Notes under the pieces: model-generated
Databases searched by the model: none
The model's input: the letters and a program-made list of their open reading frames with translations, nothing else
Told to the model about the DNA's origin: nothing
Position numbers and translations under genes: made by a program
Source: CAINVV01 sp031432175
GTDB taxonomy: Bacteria > Bacteroidota > Bacteroidia > Bacteroidales > Prolixibacteraceae
Assembly (NCBI GenBank): GCA_964358545.1
Contig: CAYHQN010000005.1
Coordinates: 1 to 64,000, forward strand
Direction of reading: 5' to 3'
DNA: 64,000 bases
Shown: piece by piece, positions 35,104 through 43,965 of the stretch
How the letters are laid out: each line of letters starts with the position of its first letter
How positions within the stretch are numbered: position 1 is the first letter of the stretch

Positions 35104-36776
35104 TACTCGACTGTTTTAAAGTGATCCTTGTTTTTCTCGATAATCAGACGGTACCACCAATCAGGGTAGGAGGGATGCAAAGGCTGAGCGGGTTGTTTAC
35201 CATATTCATTACGCTCAAACTTCCCGTCTTTTTCCTTCATGACATTGCCATCCTTGTATTTAATCATCAAATAGTGGCTCAGCTCTTTCCATTCTTTTAC
35301 CGTGGTCTCAACCTGGTTGACGGAGTAGGCTGTCAAACTCTTGATTGCACCTGCTTTGTCCCCTTTGTTCCAGGATGCCAGGGCTTTTTGGTCAACAGCG
35401 CCAATTCCGTTGATAAACCCTTTTTCCTTGCGGGACTGAACTTTTTGGACATCTTTGATCATGTCGTCATAACGGAGATAGCAAAAGTTCGAAACAGTAT
35501 TGAAGATCCAGAAGGCCGAAGTATCCGACCAGGTCAGGAAGTCACCATTTCCAACTTTGAGTGAATTTGGCACTTCGGTGATACCACAGTAAACTGGCAT
35601 ATAACAGGTAGAGTAGGTATCATCTACGCCAAACCAAAGTACGCCGCCAATTGGATCAGGCAGGGTCGGACGACATTGTGCCACGAATGAAAAACCGGTT
35701 TGCTGTGTTGAGATAGCTCGTTCATGGCAATAAGAAACTGAATCAACTTTAAATCCCATCGGGCGCCAACGGTAGGGAAGAATATTAGGTCCGGCTCCCG
35801 GATCTTTGGTCATATCCAGTACCGTTCCTTCAAAATGATCGCGCATCATTCCCATTACATTTTCAACAGAGAGAAGAGCATCCGGTTTGATCCAAAGAGG
35901 AATCCGATTGGTCGCGTACCCGTTTTTGTCGTAGGTAATCTGACCCATCACATATTTTTCATACTGCCCCATGGATTTGTTTACCTTATTGAAACCTGCC
36001 CAAACACGGGAATCGCAAAAACGGGCACCTCCAAATTCAACGGGTGCGTAGGTATCAGAAAAACTAAATTCACTGTCGGAACCTTTGAACCAACCCTTTT
36101 CCCTGGCAAAAGTGATTACATCCGGTGCGTAAAGGCACTCTTTTGCATTGTCCTTAGGGAATTGGGTAATCCTGGCCTGATTGGCATGCCCTGAGATATA
36201 TCCGTCCGGAATTTTTAAAGCAACCCATACTGCACCCTTCTGACCATCACCCTTTCCAATCATCTCAAGAATCCAAACTTCTTCTTTATCGGCAATAGAG
36301 AATGATTCCCCGCTGGAGGCATAACCAAAATCTTTGACCATGTCAGTCATCACTTTAATTGCCTCCCGGGCACTCTTTGCACGCTGCAAAGTCAAATAAA
36401 TCAGACTTCCATAATCAACTATTGCACCTGCCTGTGAAGCAAGCTCTTTTCTGCCGCCATAAGTTGTTTCTCCAATGGCCAGCTGGTGCTCATTCATGTT
36501 TCCAACAACCTGATAGGTATGGGCTACCTGTGGTATCTTTCCCATAAACTTACCGGTATCCCATTCATTCACATCAACCATGGTTCCGGCTTTGTAATTG
36601 GCAGTCGGCCAGAAATAAAGCTCTCCATAAAGCGTATGCGAATCGGCCGCATAGGTAATCATTGGTGTTCCATTGATGGTTGCCCCTTTTGTAATCAAAA
36701 AATTGGTACAACCATTTACATGGTTAAATTGTATTATACTGAAGACTAGCGCAATAAATACTCCGAATTTTCTCAT
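35103..36776 (-). CDS. C69 family dipeptidase (PepD-like), secreted
   Basis: This 557-residue Ntn hydrolase cleaves dipeptides. The signal peptide (1-22) ends just before C23, which begins the motif 'CTNFLITKGATINGTPMITY'; in this family that Cys becomes the N-terminal nucleophile. Other conserved blocks are 'ADSHTLYGELYFWP', 'NEHQLAIGETTYGGR' and 'EEVWILEMIGKGDGQKGAVW'. Export rather than cytoplasmic location fits Bacteroidota relatives, where it takes part in peptide use outside the inner membrane. The stop codon overlaps the next gene's ATG. Confidence 0.9.
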   Translation of the reverse strand: MRKFGVFIALVFSIIQFNHVNGCTNFLITKGATINGTPMITYAADSHTLYGELYFWPTANYKAGTMVDVNEWDTGKFMGKIPQVAHTYQVVGNMNEHQLAIGETTYGGRKELASQAGAIVDYGSLIYLTLQRAKSAREAIKVMTDMVKDFGYASSGESFSIADKEEVWILEMIGKGDGQKGAVWVALKIPDGYISGHANQARITQFPKDNAKECLYAPDVITFAREKGWFKGSDSEFSFSDTYAPVEFGGARFCDSRVWAGFNKVNKSMGQYEKYVMGQITYDKNGYATNRIPLWIKPDALLSVENVMGMMRDHFEGTVLDMTKDPGAGPNILPYRWRPMGFKVDSVSYCHERAISTQQTGFSFVAQCRPTLPDPIGGVLWFGVDDTYSTCYMPVYCGITEVPNSLKVGNGDFLTWSDTSAFWIFNTVSNFCYLRYDDMIKDVQKVQSRKEKGFINGIGAVDQKALASWNKGDKAGAIKSLTAYSVNQVETTVKEWKELSHYLMIKYKDGNVMKEKDGKFERNEYGKQPAQPLHPSYPDWWYRLIIEKNKDHFKTVE

Positions 36777-36983
36777 ATTGTTAAATTATTGATTGTATTA
36801 ATACCTTTGGAACCATCCATCCGCCTGAAGGCAGACCCTATTTTTAATAATGATCTAAAAACAGACGAACATTACTTAATTGAATTCACTTCCGACAAAA
36901 ATAAAGAATATGTTCATTCGATAAGGAAGTGAATTCCTGCAAAAGGCTTTTTTTTAATGAGTTTTATCATAACCCTACAAGTT

Positions 36984-38699
36984 TTAAAGATAAAAACCCG
37001 CCTTGTAAACAGCTATGTTGTTTCTTTCATCTTTTACTGTAAGTTGCAGTTTGTGTAACTTGCCAGTAACAATCCTTTTCCTGTCAATAACATAGGCTAA
37101 CGTAGCAGTTTTTGCGTCATATTCAAAAAGCGCCCAATTTCCATCTATTTCACCTTCGTAGCCGGATATTCCTGATAAGTTATCTGAGATTTTAAATTCA
37201 ATTTTTTGCTGATTGAGCAAAGTCTTGTTATCCCTGATGCTAAGGGCCTGGATCTTTGGTGGAATGGTGTCCAAAACGACAGCAAAATTGCCAAAAAACC
37301 TGGGAGTGGCTGTCACCCAACCGTTTTCATATGCACCACCTACAGGTGACAGGCCTCCTTTGGGTTCAACGAGAACCACCAGGGCCTTATTTTGCTTGTT
37401 TGATGGAATCCCATTCGTCTTAATCGACAATAAATACGGTTTATGTACAGGAACATAAGGGTAATGAATGCCTTGAATTTCGGAGTAATACTTGCCTGTT
37501 TTTGGTTCAGAATGATACACGAACGGAAGGTTATCATAGAGCGCTCCCTCCGGAAGTTGAACCATCACCTCATCATTCCCGAATTGATTTGGCTGATCGA
37601 ATGGGAATAACTTTGTTTCATTATGTTTTGGCTCAGGAAGTTGAAATTTTTTAGATAACAATTTAAATGAAAGGATATTTGCATTTCCAAATGCATCCGC
37701 TACGACTATTTTAACCGTATGAACTTTACCATCCGTGATCTTCAGAATTCCCCTGTTTGAATCGGTCTGATAGATATCCATTTTGTTGCCTGGCTGAAGA
37801 TACAACCTGTGAATCCACCTTTTGCTTTTGATGAGTTCCTCATAATCTATGTGGCTATTGACGTATCGTCCCTGGTCAAAAGCAAGGTGATCCAATTTGA
37901 AGGAAAAGGCAGGTACCTGGTCCAGAAACATTTCTGCCGAATAGATACCGCATTTCGAACCCGTTCCATTAAAATCATCATCGGCTTGAAATCCCAATCC
38001 GATATCTCCGAAGACTTCGATTGGCTGATTATTTTTCAGGCTACTGGTTTTTCCTTTTGATATAGTTTCGATCTGCAGTTTTTTAGCGCTTTTGTTTACT
38101 GAACTTTTGGATGTGAGCGGATAAAGGTAGAGTGAAGTAATCCTGGGGGCACTCTTGTTGGGAATGGCAGAAAGATAAAAGAGTGGGTTTTGTGGTTTTT
38201 CTGACCGGGTATCCCTGATCTCGAAATGGAGGTGTGGTCCACCTGAACTTCCGCTGTTGCCGGAATATGCAATGATATCTCCTTTTTTATACGACAATAA
38301 ACCTGCAGGAATTGTGAGATCAACGGCAAATTGCCGCAGGCGGTATTGCTCCTCAATCACATAGGATTCAATTTTGGGATCAAACCGGGAGAGATGTCCA
38401 TAAACCGTCGTATGACCGTCTGGATGCAATAAATAGAGGGCATGACCATAACCAATTGGCGAAACCGATACCCGTGCTATAGAACCCTCTTTGACAGCGA
38501 AAACGGGTAATCCTATTTGACCGGCAGTACGAAAATCCAATCCGGTGTGAAAGTGGTTTCTTCTCAATTCCCCAAAGCCTCCTGAGAATGAAATCGGAAT
38601 TTTTACGGGGGTTAGGTACCCTGACTCTCTTTTTATCTGTCCGCTTGCTCCATTTAACATTAAAAACAGGAGCGATATTGCTATTGAAAATCTATACAT
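36984..38699 (-). CDS. M23 family metallopeptidase
   Basis: This 571-residue exported peptidase of the LytM/lysostaphin type would cut peptidoglycan cross-links. After a signal peptide (1-20, 'LFLMLNGASGQ') the M23 domain comes first. The zinc ligands are in 'HFHTGLDFRT' and 'GPHLHFEIRD', with the central 'LLHPDGHTTVYGHLSRF'. The remaining 400 residues are a large beta-rich region with 'VKIVVADAFGNANILSFKL'-type Ig-like stretches. Placing the peptidase domain N-terminally with a long C-terminal extension is typical of Bacteroidota members. It stands alone, divergent from the zapA operon. Confidence 0.9.
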   Translation of the reverse strand: MYRFSIAISLLFLMLNGASGQIKRESGYLTPVKIPISFSGGFGELRRNHFHTGLDFRTAGQIGLPVFAVKEGSIARVSVSPIGYGHALYLLHPDGHTTVYGHLSRFDPKIESYVIEEQYRLRQFAVDLTIPAGLLSYKKGDIIAYSGNSGSSGGPHLHFEIRDTRSEKPQNPLFYLSAIPNKSAPRITSLYLYPLTSKSSVNKSAKKLQIETISKGKTSSLKNNQPIEVFGDIGLGFQADDDFNGTGSKCGIYSAEMFLDQVPAFSFKLDHLAFDQGRYVNSHIDYEELIKSKRWIHRLYLQPGNKMDIYQTDSNRGILKITDGKVHTVKIVVADAFGNANILSFKLLSKKFQLPEPKHNETKLFPFDQPNQFGNDEVMVQLPEGALYDNLPFVYHSEPKTGKYYSEIQGIHYPYVPVHKPYLLSIKTNGIPSNKQNKALVVLVEPKGGLSPVGGAYENGWVTATPRFFGNFAVVLDTIPPKIQALSIRDNKTLLNQQKIEFKISDNLSGISGYEGEIDGNWALFEYDAKTATLAYVIDRKRIVTGKLHKLQLTVKDERNNIAVYKAGFYL

Positions 38700-38819
38700 G
38701 TTTTAAACTGAGATCTATGTGGCTAAAGTAGCAAACTTTGCCTCAAGCGGCGATATTGGAGGGGGTAAAATTTTGGTATATTGAATTTAATGTTAACTTT
38801 GTGTCAGTAATCCTTGAAC

Positions 38820-39113
38820 ATGACAGAGCGCGAAACTCTTTTATTACGAGAATTTAAAGAAAGACTCGACCAGATGATTGGCCTGCATCAAAAGATGAAA
38901 GCCGGGCATCAATTGCTCAAAGAAGAGAATAAGCGGCTGGATGAGCAGATCAATTTATTGACCATTTCCAATCAGGATGTGACCAAGAAATTAGAGGATT
39001 TGAAGTTTGCTAAATCTTTAGCTGGTACGAATGAAGATTCGCATGAAGCTAAAATTAAGATAAATAGATTGGTGCGGGAAATTGATAAATGTATTTCACT
39101 TTTAAATAAGTAA
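38820..39113 (+). CDS. Small coiled-coil protein upstream of zapA (ZapB-like)
   Basis: This 97-residue protein is almost wholly coiled coil ('LLREFKERLDQMIGLHQKMK', 'LLKEENKRLDEQINLLTISN'). Size, charge and position ten bases before zapA suggest a cell-division partner comparable to ZapB, but sequence alone does not prove homology. ATG 38820 is used; TTG 38814 would add two codons. It is the first gene of a probable operon with zapA and rny. Confidence 0.7.
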   Translation: MTERETLLLREFKERLDQMIGLHQKMKAGHQLLKEENKRLDEQINLLTISNQDVTKKLEDLKFAKSLAGTNEDSHEAKIKINRLVREIDKCISLLNK

Positions 39114-39123
39114 TCCGCCTGCT

Positions 39124-39423
39124 ATGGATGATAAACTTTCGATCAACATCAATATAGCCGATAGACTGTATCCGCTTCGGATCGAAAGAAAAGAGGAGGA
39201 GAACATCCGGAAGGCAGCGAAGATTATCAACGATAAAGTAGTTCAATACAAACAAAGATATCCTTCAAAAGACATTCAGGATTGTCTGGCGATGGCAACT
39301 TTACAGTTTGTAATTCAAAAATTTGACAGCGAGAAACAGGTCGGGTATTCGCCCATCGTTGAGGAATTGGAACGTATGAACGACTTTTTGGCAGAGTTTT
39401 TAGAGAAGGAAAAGACAATATAA
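39124..39423 (+). CDS. zapA: Cell division protein ZapA
   Basis: This 99-residue FtsZ-associated protein stabilises the Z ring. The N-terminal strand-helix 'LSININIADRLYPLRIERKE' and 'EENIRKAAKIINDKVVQYKQ' are the ZapA domain; the C-terminal half is the dimerising coiled coil ('DCLAMATLQFVIQKFDSEKQ'). Length is normal. The pair zapA-rny is a conserved gene order in Bacteroidota. It starts 10 bp after the coiled-coil gene. Confidence 0.9.
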   Translation: MDDKLSININIADRLYPLRIERKEEENIRKAAKIINDKVVQYKQRYPSKDIQDCLAMATLQFVIQKFDSEKQVGYSPIVEELERMNDFLAEFLEKEKTI

Positions 39424-39440
39424 TTTAGTCAAATATTTTT

Positions 39441-39505
39441 ACCGCATCTTATTCTCTTTCATTGGTTTATAACCTATTGAAGAGATTGGGGTTGCGGTTT
39501 TTTTA
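39441..39505 (+). terminator. Long imperfect hairpin with T-run between zapA and rny
   Basis: Outer arms ACCGCA (39441-39446) and TGCGGT (39493-39498) enclose CTCTT/AAGAG and GGTT/AACC inner pairs. A run of eight T residues follows the stem. It looks like a terminator or attenuator for the zapA operon with a structured, multi-bulge stem. A small RNA or a leader of rny are alternatives. Confidence 0.6.
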
Positions 39506-39523
39506 ATTTAATAATTTTTCAAT

Positions 39524-41080
39524 ATGGGGACAACAATTATAGTAGGCCTGGTGGCTGTTCTGGTTGGAGGGGCAGGATCCTATTTTTTATGGGATATCTT
39601 GCTTCAAAGTAAAAGCCGGAATTTGCTGAAAGAGGCTGAAGTTCAATCTGAGATTATCAAAGAAAAGAAGGCCATTCAGGCCAAGGAAAAGTTCATCCAA
39701 CTCAAGGCAGATCACGATTTGTACATCAATGACCGTAACCAACGGATTATTGGTGCAGAAAATAAGCTGAAACAAAGGGAGGCCATTCATCTGCAGCGCA
39801 AAGAAGAGCTTCAGCGCAAGATCAAGGAATCTGAAATTGCCAAACAGGAATCTGATAGCTTACGCGACAGCCTTACCATTCAATTGGAATTGATTGAGCA
39901 AAAAAACGAGGAGTTGGAACGTCTTCACAAAAAGCAGATCGACCAATTGGAAGCGATGTCCGGAATTTCGGCTGATGAAGCAAAAATTCAACTGATTGAT
40001 TCCTTGAAAAATGAGGCCAAAACTGAGGCAATGTCATACATCCAGGAGATCATGGATGAGGCCAAAATGAATGCAAACAAAGAGGCTAAGAAGATCATCG
40101 TAAAATCCATTCAGCGTGTTGCCTCTGAAACAGCCATCGAGAATGCTGTTACTGTTTTTCACATTGAAAGCGACGAGATTAAGGGAAGGATCATTGGACG
40201 GGAAGGTCGTAATATCCGTGCCCTCGAAGCTGCAACAGGAGTTGAAATTATTGTTGACGATACGCCTGAAGCCATTGTTCTCTCAGGTTTTGATCCGGTA
40301 CGGCGCGAAATAGCCCGTCTTGCCCTTCACCAGCTGGTTACGGATGGCAGAATTCACCCTGCCAGAATTGAAGAGGTTGTAAACAAAGTGAAGAAACAGG
40401 TCGAAGAAGAGATTATTGAAACCGGAAAACGAACCACCATCGACTTGGGTATTCATGGAATGCATCCCGAATTGATCCGTTTGATCGGAAAAATGAAATA
40501 CCGTTCCTCATACGGACAGAACTTGTTGCAGCACTCAAGGGAGACTGCAAACCTTTGTGCCATTATGGCTGCCGAACTCGGTTTAAATCCTAAAAAGGCC
40601 AAAAGGGCCGGACTCTTGCACGACATTGGAAAAGTTCCGGATGACGAACCGGAATTGCCTCACGCAATTTTGGGTATGAAACTTGCAGAGAAATACAAGG
40701 AGAAGCCGGATATTTGCAATGCCATTGGTTCTCACCATGAAGAGGTGGAAATGGAAACCCTATTGGCCCCGCTGGTCCAGGCTTGTGATGCCATTTCAGG
40801 AGCCCGTCCCGGAGCCCGGAGAGAGGCAGTTGAATCTTACATCAAAAGGTTAAACGATCTTGAAAACATGGCTTTATCCTATCCCGGAGTGACAAAAACC
40901 TATGCTATTCAGGCTGGTCGCGAATTACGGGTAATCGTTGGAAGCGATAAGATGACAGATGCCGAAGCCGAAAGTTTGTCGTACGACATAGCCAAAAAGA
41001 TTCAGGATGAAATGACTTACCCTGGTCAGGTAAAGATAACTGTTATCCGTGAGACCAGAGCTGTGAATTATGCAAAATAG
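39524..41080 (+). CDS. rny: Ribonuclease Y
   Basis: This membrane-anchored endoribonuclease starts mRNA decay. The 518 residues show an N-terminal TM helix ('IIVGLVAVLVGGAGSYFLW', 4-22), a long coiled coil (about 30-190), a KH RNA-binding domain with 'GRIIGREGRNIRALEAATGV', and an HD domain whose metal site is in 'LLHDIGKVPDDE', with 'GSHHEE' following. The C-terminal 'YPGQVKITVIRETRAVNYAK' is conserved to the end. Length and order are normal. Confidence 0.96.
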   Translation: MGTTIIVGLVAVLVGGAGSYFLWDILLQSKSRNLLKEAEVQSEIIKEKKAIQAKEKFIQLKADHDLYINDRNQRIIGAENKLKQREAIHLQRKEELQRKIKESEIAKQESDSLRDSLTIQLELIEQKNEELERLHKKQIDQLEAMSGISADEAKIQLIDSLKNEAKTEAMSYIQEIMDEAKMNANKEAKKIIVKSIQRVASETAIENAVTVFHIESDEIKGRIIGREGRNIRALEAATGVEIIVDDTPEAIVLSGFDPVRREIARLALHQLVTDGRIHPARIEEVVNKVKKQVEEEIIETGKRTTIDLGIHGMHPELIRLIGKMKYRSSYGQNLLQHSRETANLCAIMAAELGLNPKKAKRAGLLHDIGKVPDDEPELPHAILGMKLAEKYKEKPDICNAIGSHHEEVEMETLLAPLVQACDAISGARPGARREAVESYIKRLNDLENMALSYPGVTKTYAIQAGRELRVIVGSDKMTDAEAESLSYDIAKKIQDEMTYPGQVKITVIRETRAVNYAK

Positions 41081-41114
41081 GTGAACAGCCTTGAACAGTC
41101 AGCAAAATAATTTG

Positions 41115-41145
41115 AAAGGCCATCCGGAAGGGTGGCCTTTTGGTT
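41115..41145. terminator. Hairpin between convergent rny and the SirB1-like gene
   Basis: Arms AAAGGCCA (41115-41122) and TGGCCTTT (41133-41140) are a perfect 8-bp stem with a 10-nt GC-rich loop and short T-rich flanks. Position between two convergent stop codons supports a shared terminator. Confidence 0.55.
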
Positions 41146-42020
41146 TAATGGCCTTCGAGCAAGGCCAATAAGTCTTCCGTCAACAAAAGTTTCTCCTGTT
41201 CACCTTCATTGGTATAGATCAGATACATCAGGTTTAAAAGCTTTTTGATCAGGCTAAGATCTGTTTCAATCCTTGTGACAACTTTGCCATATTTTTGAGA
41301 CTTATCATACAAAAATTGCACCTCTTTGGGGCTTATAACAGAACCTCTGTGCGCAACATTGATGTAAAAGAGGTACTTGTCTGTTGAAGTGCCGAATGCC
41401 AGCGAAGCAGCCAGATTGTCCTCATAAACCAACAACAATTTGTTGGCTAGCATGATAGGGAATAAATCTAGATGGAGATTACGGGCTATGATCAGGTAAA
41501 GAATTGTCAGGGAATATACATTGCCAATTTTGGAAAAGAGAAGTTTGTCCAGGATAATGCTTTCCACATTGGGATTATCACTGTTCGAAATGTCAAATCC
41601 GTTGATTTTAAAAAGAATATGGTTGATAACAGCCACTTTTTCCAGCGAAGTCATTGATTCGGTAACCTCCAGCCATACTTCACGATAAATTTTTTGAATG
41701 CTGTTCTCGATTTTTTCTTTCGAAATGGTTGGATGATGAATCGAGGAAACCAAAAGCCAGCCATCAATCAGGGATCTGTTATCAGAGTTGATCCAGACCT
41801 TCATCCGATCCAGGAGAATCTCTTTTTTGAGATGGGAAATAATCTCCTCCAGTTTTTTTACATGTTCAATGGAATTGGCTGTTGAAAGGGATTCTTCCAG
41901 TTTTGGAAGCGCAGCGGCTCCCAATGAAAACAATTTTTCCTTTACTGAACCGAAGACCTGCTCATCCTGATCGTCCAGAAGAGAGATCAACGCATCTAAT
42001 GTGGATACTGAAATTGTCAT
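41145..42020 (-). CDS. SirB1/transglutaminase-core-2-like protein
   Basis: This 291-residue cytoplasmic protein matches the SirB1 N-terminal (Transglut_core2) family by layout: 'YREVWLEVTESMTSLEKVAV' followed by 'INHILFKINGF', then 'LLFSKIGNVYSLTILYLIIA' and 'LFPIMLANKLLLVYED'. Family function is unclear; proteobacterial relatives sit beside prmC/hemK. The catalytic Cys of true transglutaminases is not evident. ATG 42020 lies one base after the upstream stop (TAAGATG), which favours it over TTG 42035. Confidence 0.7.
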   Translation of the reverse strand: MTISVSTLDALISLLDDQDEQVFGSVKEKLFSLGAAALPKLEESLSTANSIEHVKKLEEIISHLKKEILLDRMKVWINSDNRSLIDGWLLVSSIHHPTISKEKIENSIQKIYREVWLEVTESMTSLEKVAVINHILFKINGFDISNSDNPNVESIILDKLLFSKIGNVYSLTILYLIIARNLHLDLFPIMLANKLLLVYEDNLAASLAFGTSTDKYLFYINVAHRGSVISPKEVQFLYDKSQKYGKVVTRIETDLSLIKKLLNLMYLIYTNEGEQEKLLLTEDLLALLEGH

Positions 42021-42021
42021 C

Positions 42022-42891
42022 TTATATTCGGTCAAGTACTTTTTGGACCAATTTTACCATCACCGGTTTGTAATCTTCATTTGCACTCTTCGAAACCCGA
42101 TTGGCAATAATTATGCAGACTGTCAGTGCTTTGTGTCCCAGTAATTTGCTGAGTCCATAGATGGCTGAGCACTCCATCTCATAATTGGTAATTCGCTGAT
42201 TCCCGAACCTGAAAGCTTCGATTTTATCGTTGATGAGCGGATCTACAATTTTAAGTCTCAATTCGCGTCCCTGAGGTCCGTAAAAACCAGGTGCCGATAT
42301 TGTTACTCCAGGAGTAAACTCATTATCCACAATTTTATTAAATAGATACTGATCTGCTTCAACAACATAGGGTGAGGGAAGAAGCTTATTCCACTGAACA
42401 AATGATTTAAAGGATTCTTCAAAAGCGATATCCGAAACTTCCTCACGTCGCTCATAGAAATTCAATAATCCATCAAACCCGATCGCTTTTTTGGAAGCAA
42501 GAAAGGCATTCACAGGAATATCCCCTTGCAATCCGCCGGATGTACCAATTCGAATAATACTCAGTGACTTACGCTCATTTTTTATCTGTCTGGTGTGCAA
42601 ATCAATGTTTACCAAAGCATCCAATTCATTGATTACAATGTCAATATTATCAGTTCCAATGCCTGTTGAAAGTACGGTGATCCTTTTGGAGCCATACATT
42701 CCGGTAGTGGAGACAAATTCGCGGTTTTCAGTTTCAGATTCAATTTGATCAAAAAATGCAGCAATCATCTTGACCCTGCCGGGATCCCCAACCAAAATGA
42801 TATGATCGGCCAATTGTTCCGGTTTCATGTGAAGATGAAAAATTGTTCCATCGGGATTGATGATCAGCTCAGAAGGTTCAATTACTCTCAT
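42022..42891 (-). CDS. Nucleoside phosphorylase (uridine phosphorylase-like)
   Basis: This 289-residue cytoplasmic enzyme of the NP-I family splits nucleosides with phosphate to a base and ribose-1-phosphate. Conserved blocks are 'ILVGDPGRVKMIAAFF' (phosphate site), 'VLSTGIGTDNIDIVINELDA', 'IRIGTSGGLQ' and 'ITNYEMECSAIYGLSKLLGH', where Met-Glu contacts the ribose. The 'GTSGG' form suggests uridine phosphorylase, but purine specificity is possible. ATG 42891 gives the natural start; the frame from 42915 adds eight hydrophobic residues. The next gene starts one base after its stop. Confidence 0.88.
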   Translation of the reverse strand: MRVIEPSELIINPDGTIFHLHMKPEQLADHIILVGDPGRVKMIAAFFDQIESETENREFVSTTGMYGSKRITVLSTGIGTDNIDIVINELDALVNIDLHTRQIKNERKSLSIIRIGTSGGLQGDIPVNAFLASKKAIGFDGLLNFYERREEVSDIAFEESFKSFVQWNKLLPSPYVVEADQYLFNKIVDNEFTPGVTISAPGFYGPQGRELRLKIVDPLINDKIEAFRFGNQRITNYEMECSAIYGLSKLLGHKALTVCIIIANRVSKSANEDYKPVMVKLVQKVLDRI

Positions 42892-42977
42892 GACAATTAT
42901 TTTGATGTAGTTCAAAGGTAAAAAAAAGTAGGATGATCCTGAATATTTTTAATTTTGCAGCGAATAAATATCAAGAT

Positions 42978-43442
42978 ATGATTCAAAGAATTCAAACACT
43001 TTACCTGATTGTTGCAGCACTTTTGGTAGCAGCACTTTTTTTTGTCCCTTTCGCTGAATTAACAGGACAGGATGGTGCACATTATCTGTTTAATATTTCA
43101 GGGATCATTGTGAATAGTAGCGACAGCAGTACAAGTCTGGATAATGCCTGGCCAGTATTGGTATTGGTATGTTTGAGTCTGATTATGGTAGTAATATCCA
43201 TCTTCCTGTTCAAAAACAGAATAACACAAATCAGGATTTCCTATATCAGCATCTCCTTCCTGTTTGGGTTAAAAGCCCTAATGTACTACTACACATGGAG
43301 TAGCAACAATGTCCCGATAGGTGGTTTACATTCGGAAACCTATGCGGCGTTACCACTGATAGCAGCAATTTTGGTCTTTCTTGCTATCAGGAATATTAGG
43401 AAAGATGAAAATCTTGTCAAATCCATCGACCGTATCCGCTAA
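42978..43442 (+). CDS. DUF4293 family membrane protein
   Basis: This 154-residue protein begins 'MIQRIQTLYLIVAALLVAAL' and has four predicted transmembrane helices (about 6-28, 57-78, 86-104, 118-138). The start 'MIQRIQTLYL' and the small four-helix layout are those of the Bacteroidota-restricted DUF4293 family. Function unknown. It is divergent from the nucleoside phosphorylase gene and convergent with pyrI. The upstream extension to 42933 (15 residues) is not needed. Confidence 0.8.
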   Translation: MIQRIQTLYLIVAALLVAALFFVPFAELTGQDGAHYLFNISGIIVNSSDSSTSLDNAWPVLVLVCLSLIMVVISIFLFKNRITQIRISYISISFLFGLKALMYYYTWSSNNVPIGGLHSETYAALPLIAAILVFLAIRNIRKDENLVKSIDRIR

Positions 43443-43502
43443 AACAGTTCTGAAAGTTTTTCTGCAATGGCCGAAAGAAATTGTTCGTCTTCCATTGTAA
43501 AT

Positions 43503-43955
43503 CTATTTGATCTTTATTTCGTTCTCATAGGTGATTTTCTCACAGTAATAGCACTTCATCTCAATAGGTTTTTCGTTGATAATCTGAAATTTAGTGCTTA
43601 CGTTCTCAGCATTTGTGATGCATTTTGGGTTGAAGCAACGTACAATTCCATTTACCTGTTCCGGGATTTGAACCACGCGTTTTTCGACCACCTCGTAATT
43701 TCGGATGATGTTAAGTTTGGCATGGGGAGCCACCAATGCAATTTTGTTAACCTCCTCATCTTCAAAGTACCGATTGGCAATTTTGATGATTGCTTTGGTT
43801 CCCATTGCCTTGCTATCGAGATTGTTACCAAAAGTAACCATGTTGTTAAACTCATCCAGTTTCAGTATTTGGATTACTTTAAATAGTGCTTTTGTGGGAA
43901 TGTGGTCAATCACAGTTCCATCTTTTATGGCACTTACATTAAGTTGCTTTTCCAT
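43503..43955 (-). CDS. pyrI: Aspartate carbamoyltransferase regulatory subunit
   Basis: This 150-residue regulatory chain binds ATP/CTP and controls PyrB allosterically. N-terminal 'SAIKDGTVIDHIPTKALFKV' is the nucleotide-binding domain. The zinc-binding domain has four cysteines in the expected places ('VRCFNPKCITNAEN', 'KCYYCEK'). It lies 10 bp downstream of pyrB on the same strand. A PyrI in Bacteroidales is normal and means CTP feedback control of pyrimidine synthesis in this organism. Confidence 0.95.
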   Translation of the reverse strand: MEKQLNVSAIKDGTVIDHIPTKALFKVIQILKLDEFNNMVTFGNNLDSKAMGTKAIIKIANRYFEDEEVNKIALVAPHAKLNIIRNYEVVEKRVVQIPEQVNGIVRCFNPKCITNAENVSTKFQIINEKPIEMKCYYCEKITYENEIKIK

Positions 43956-43965
43956 ATGGTTTGAA

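Noticed and set aside
39424..39523. 6S RNA after zapA, by analogy to gammaproteobacteria
   Set aside because: The spacer is only 100 nt, too short for 6S RNA, and the structure fits a hairpin terminator better.
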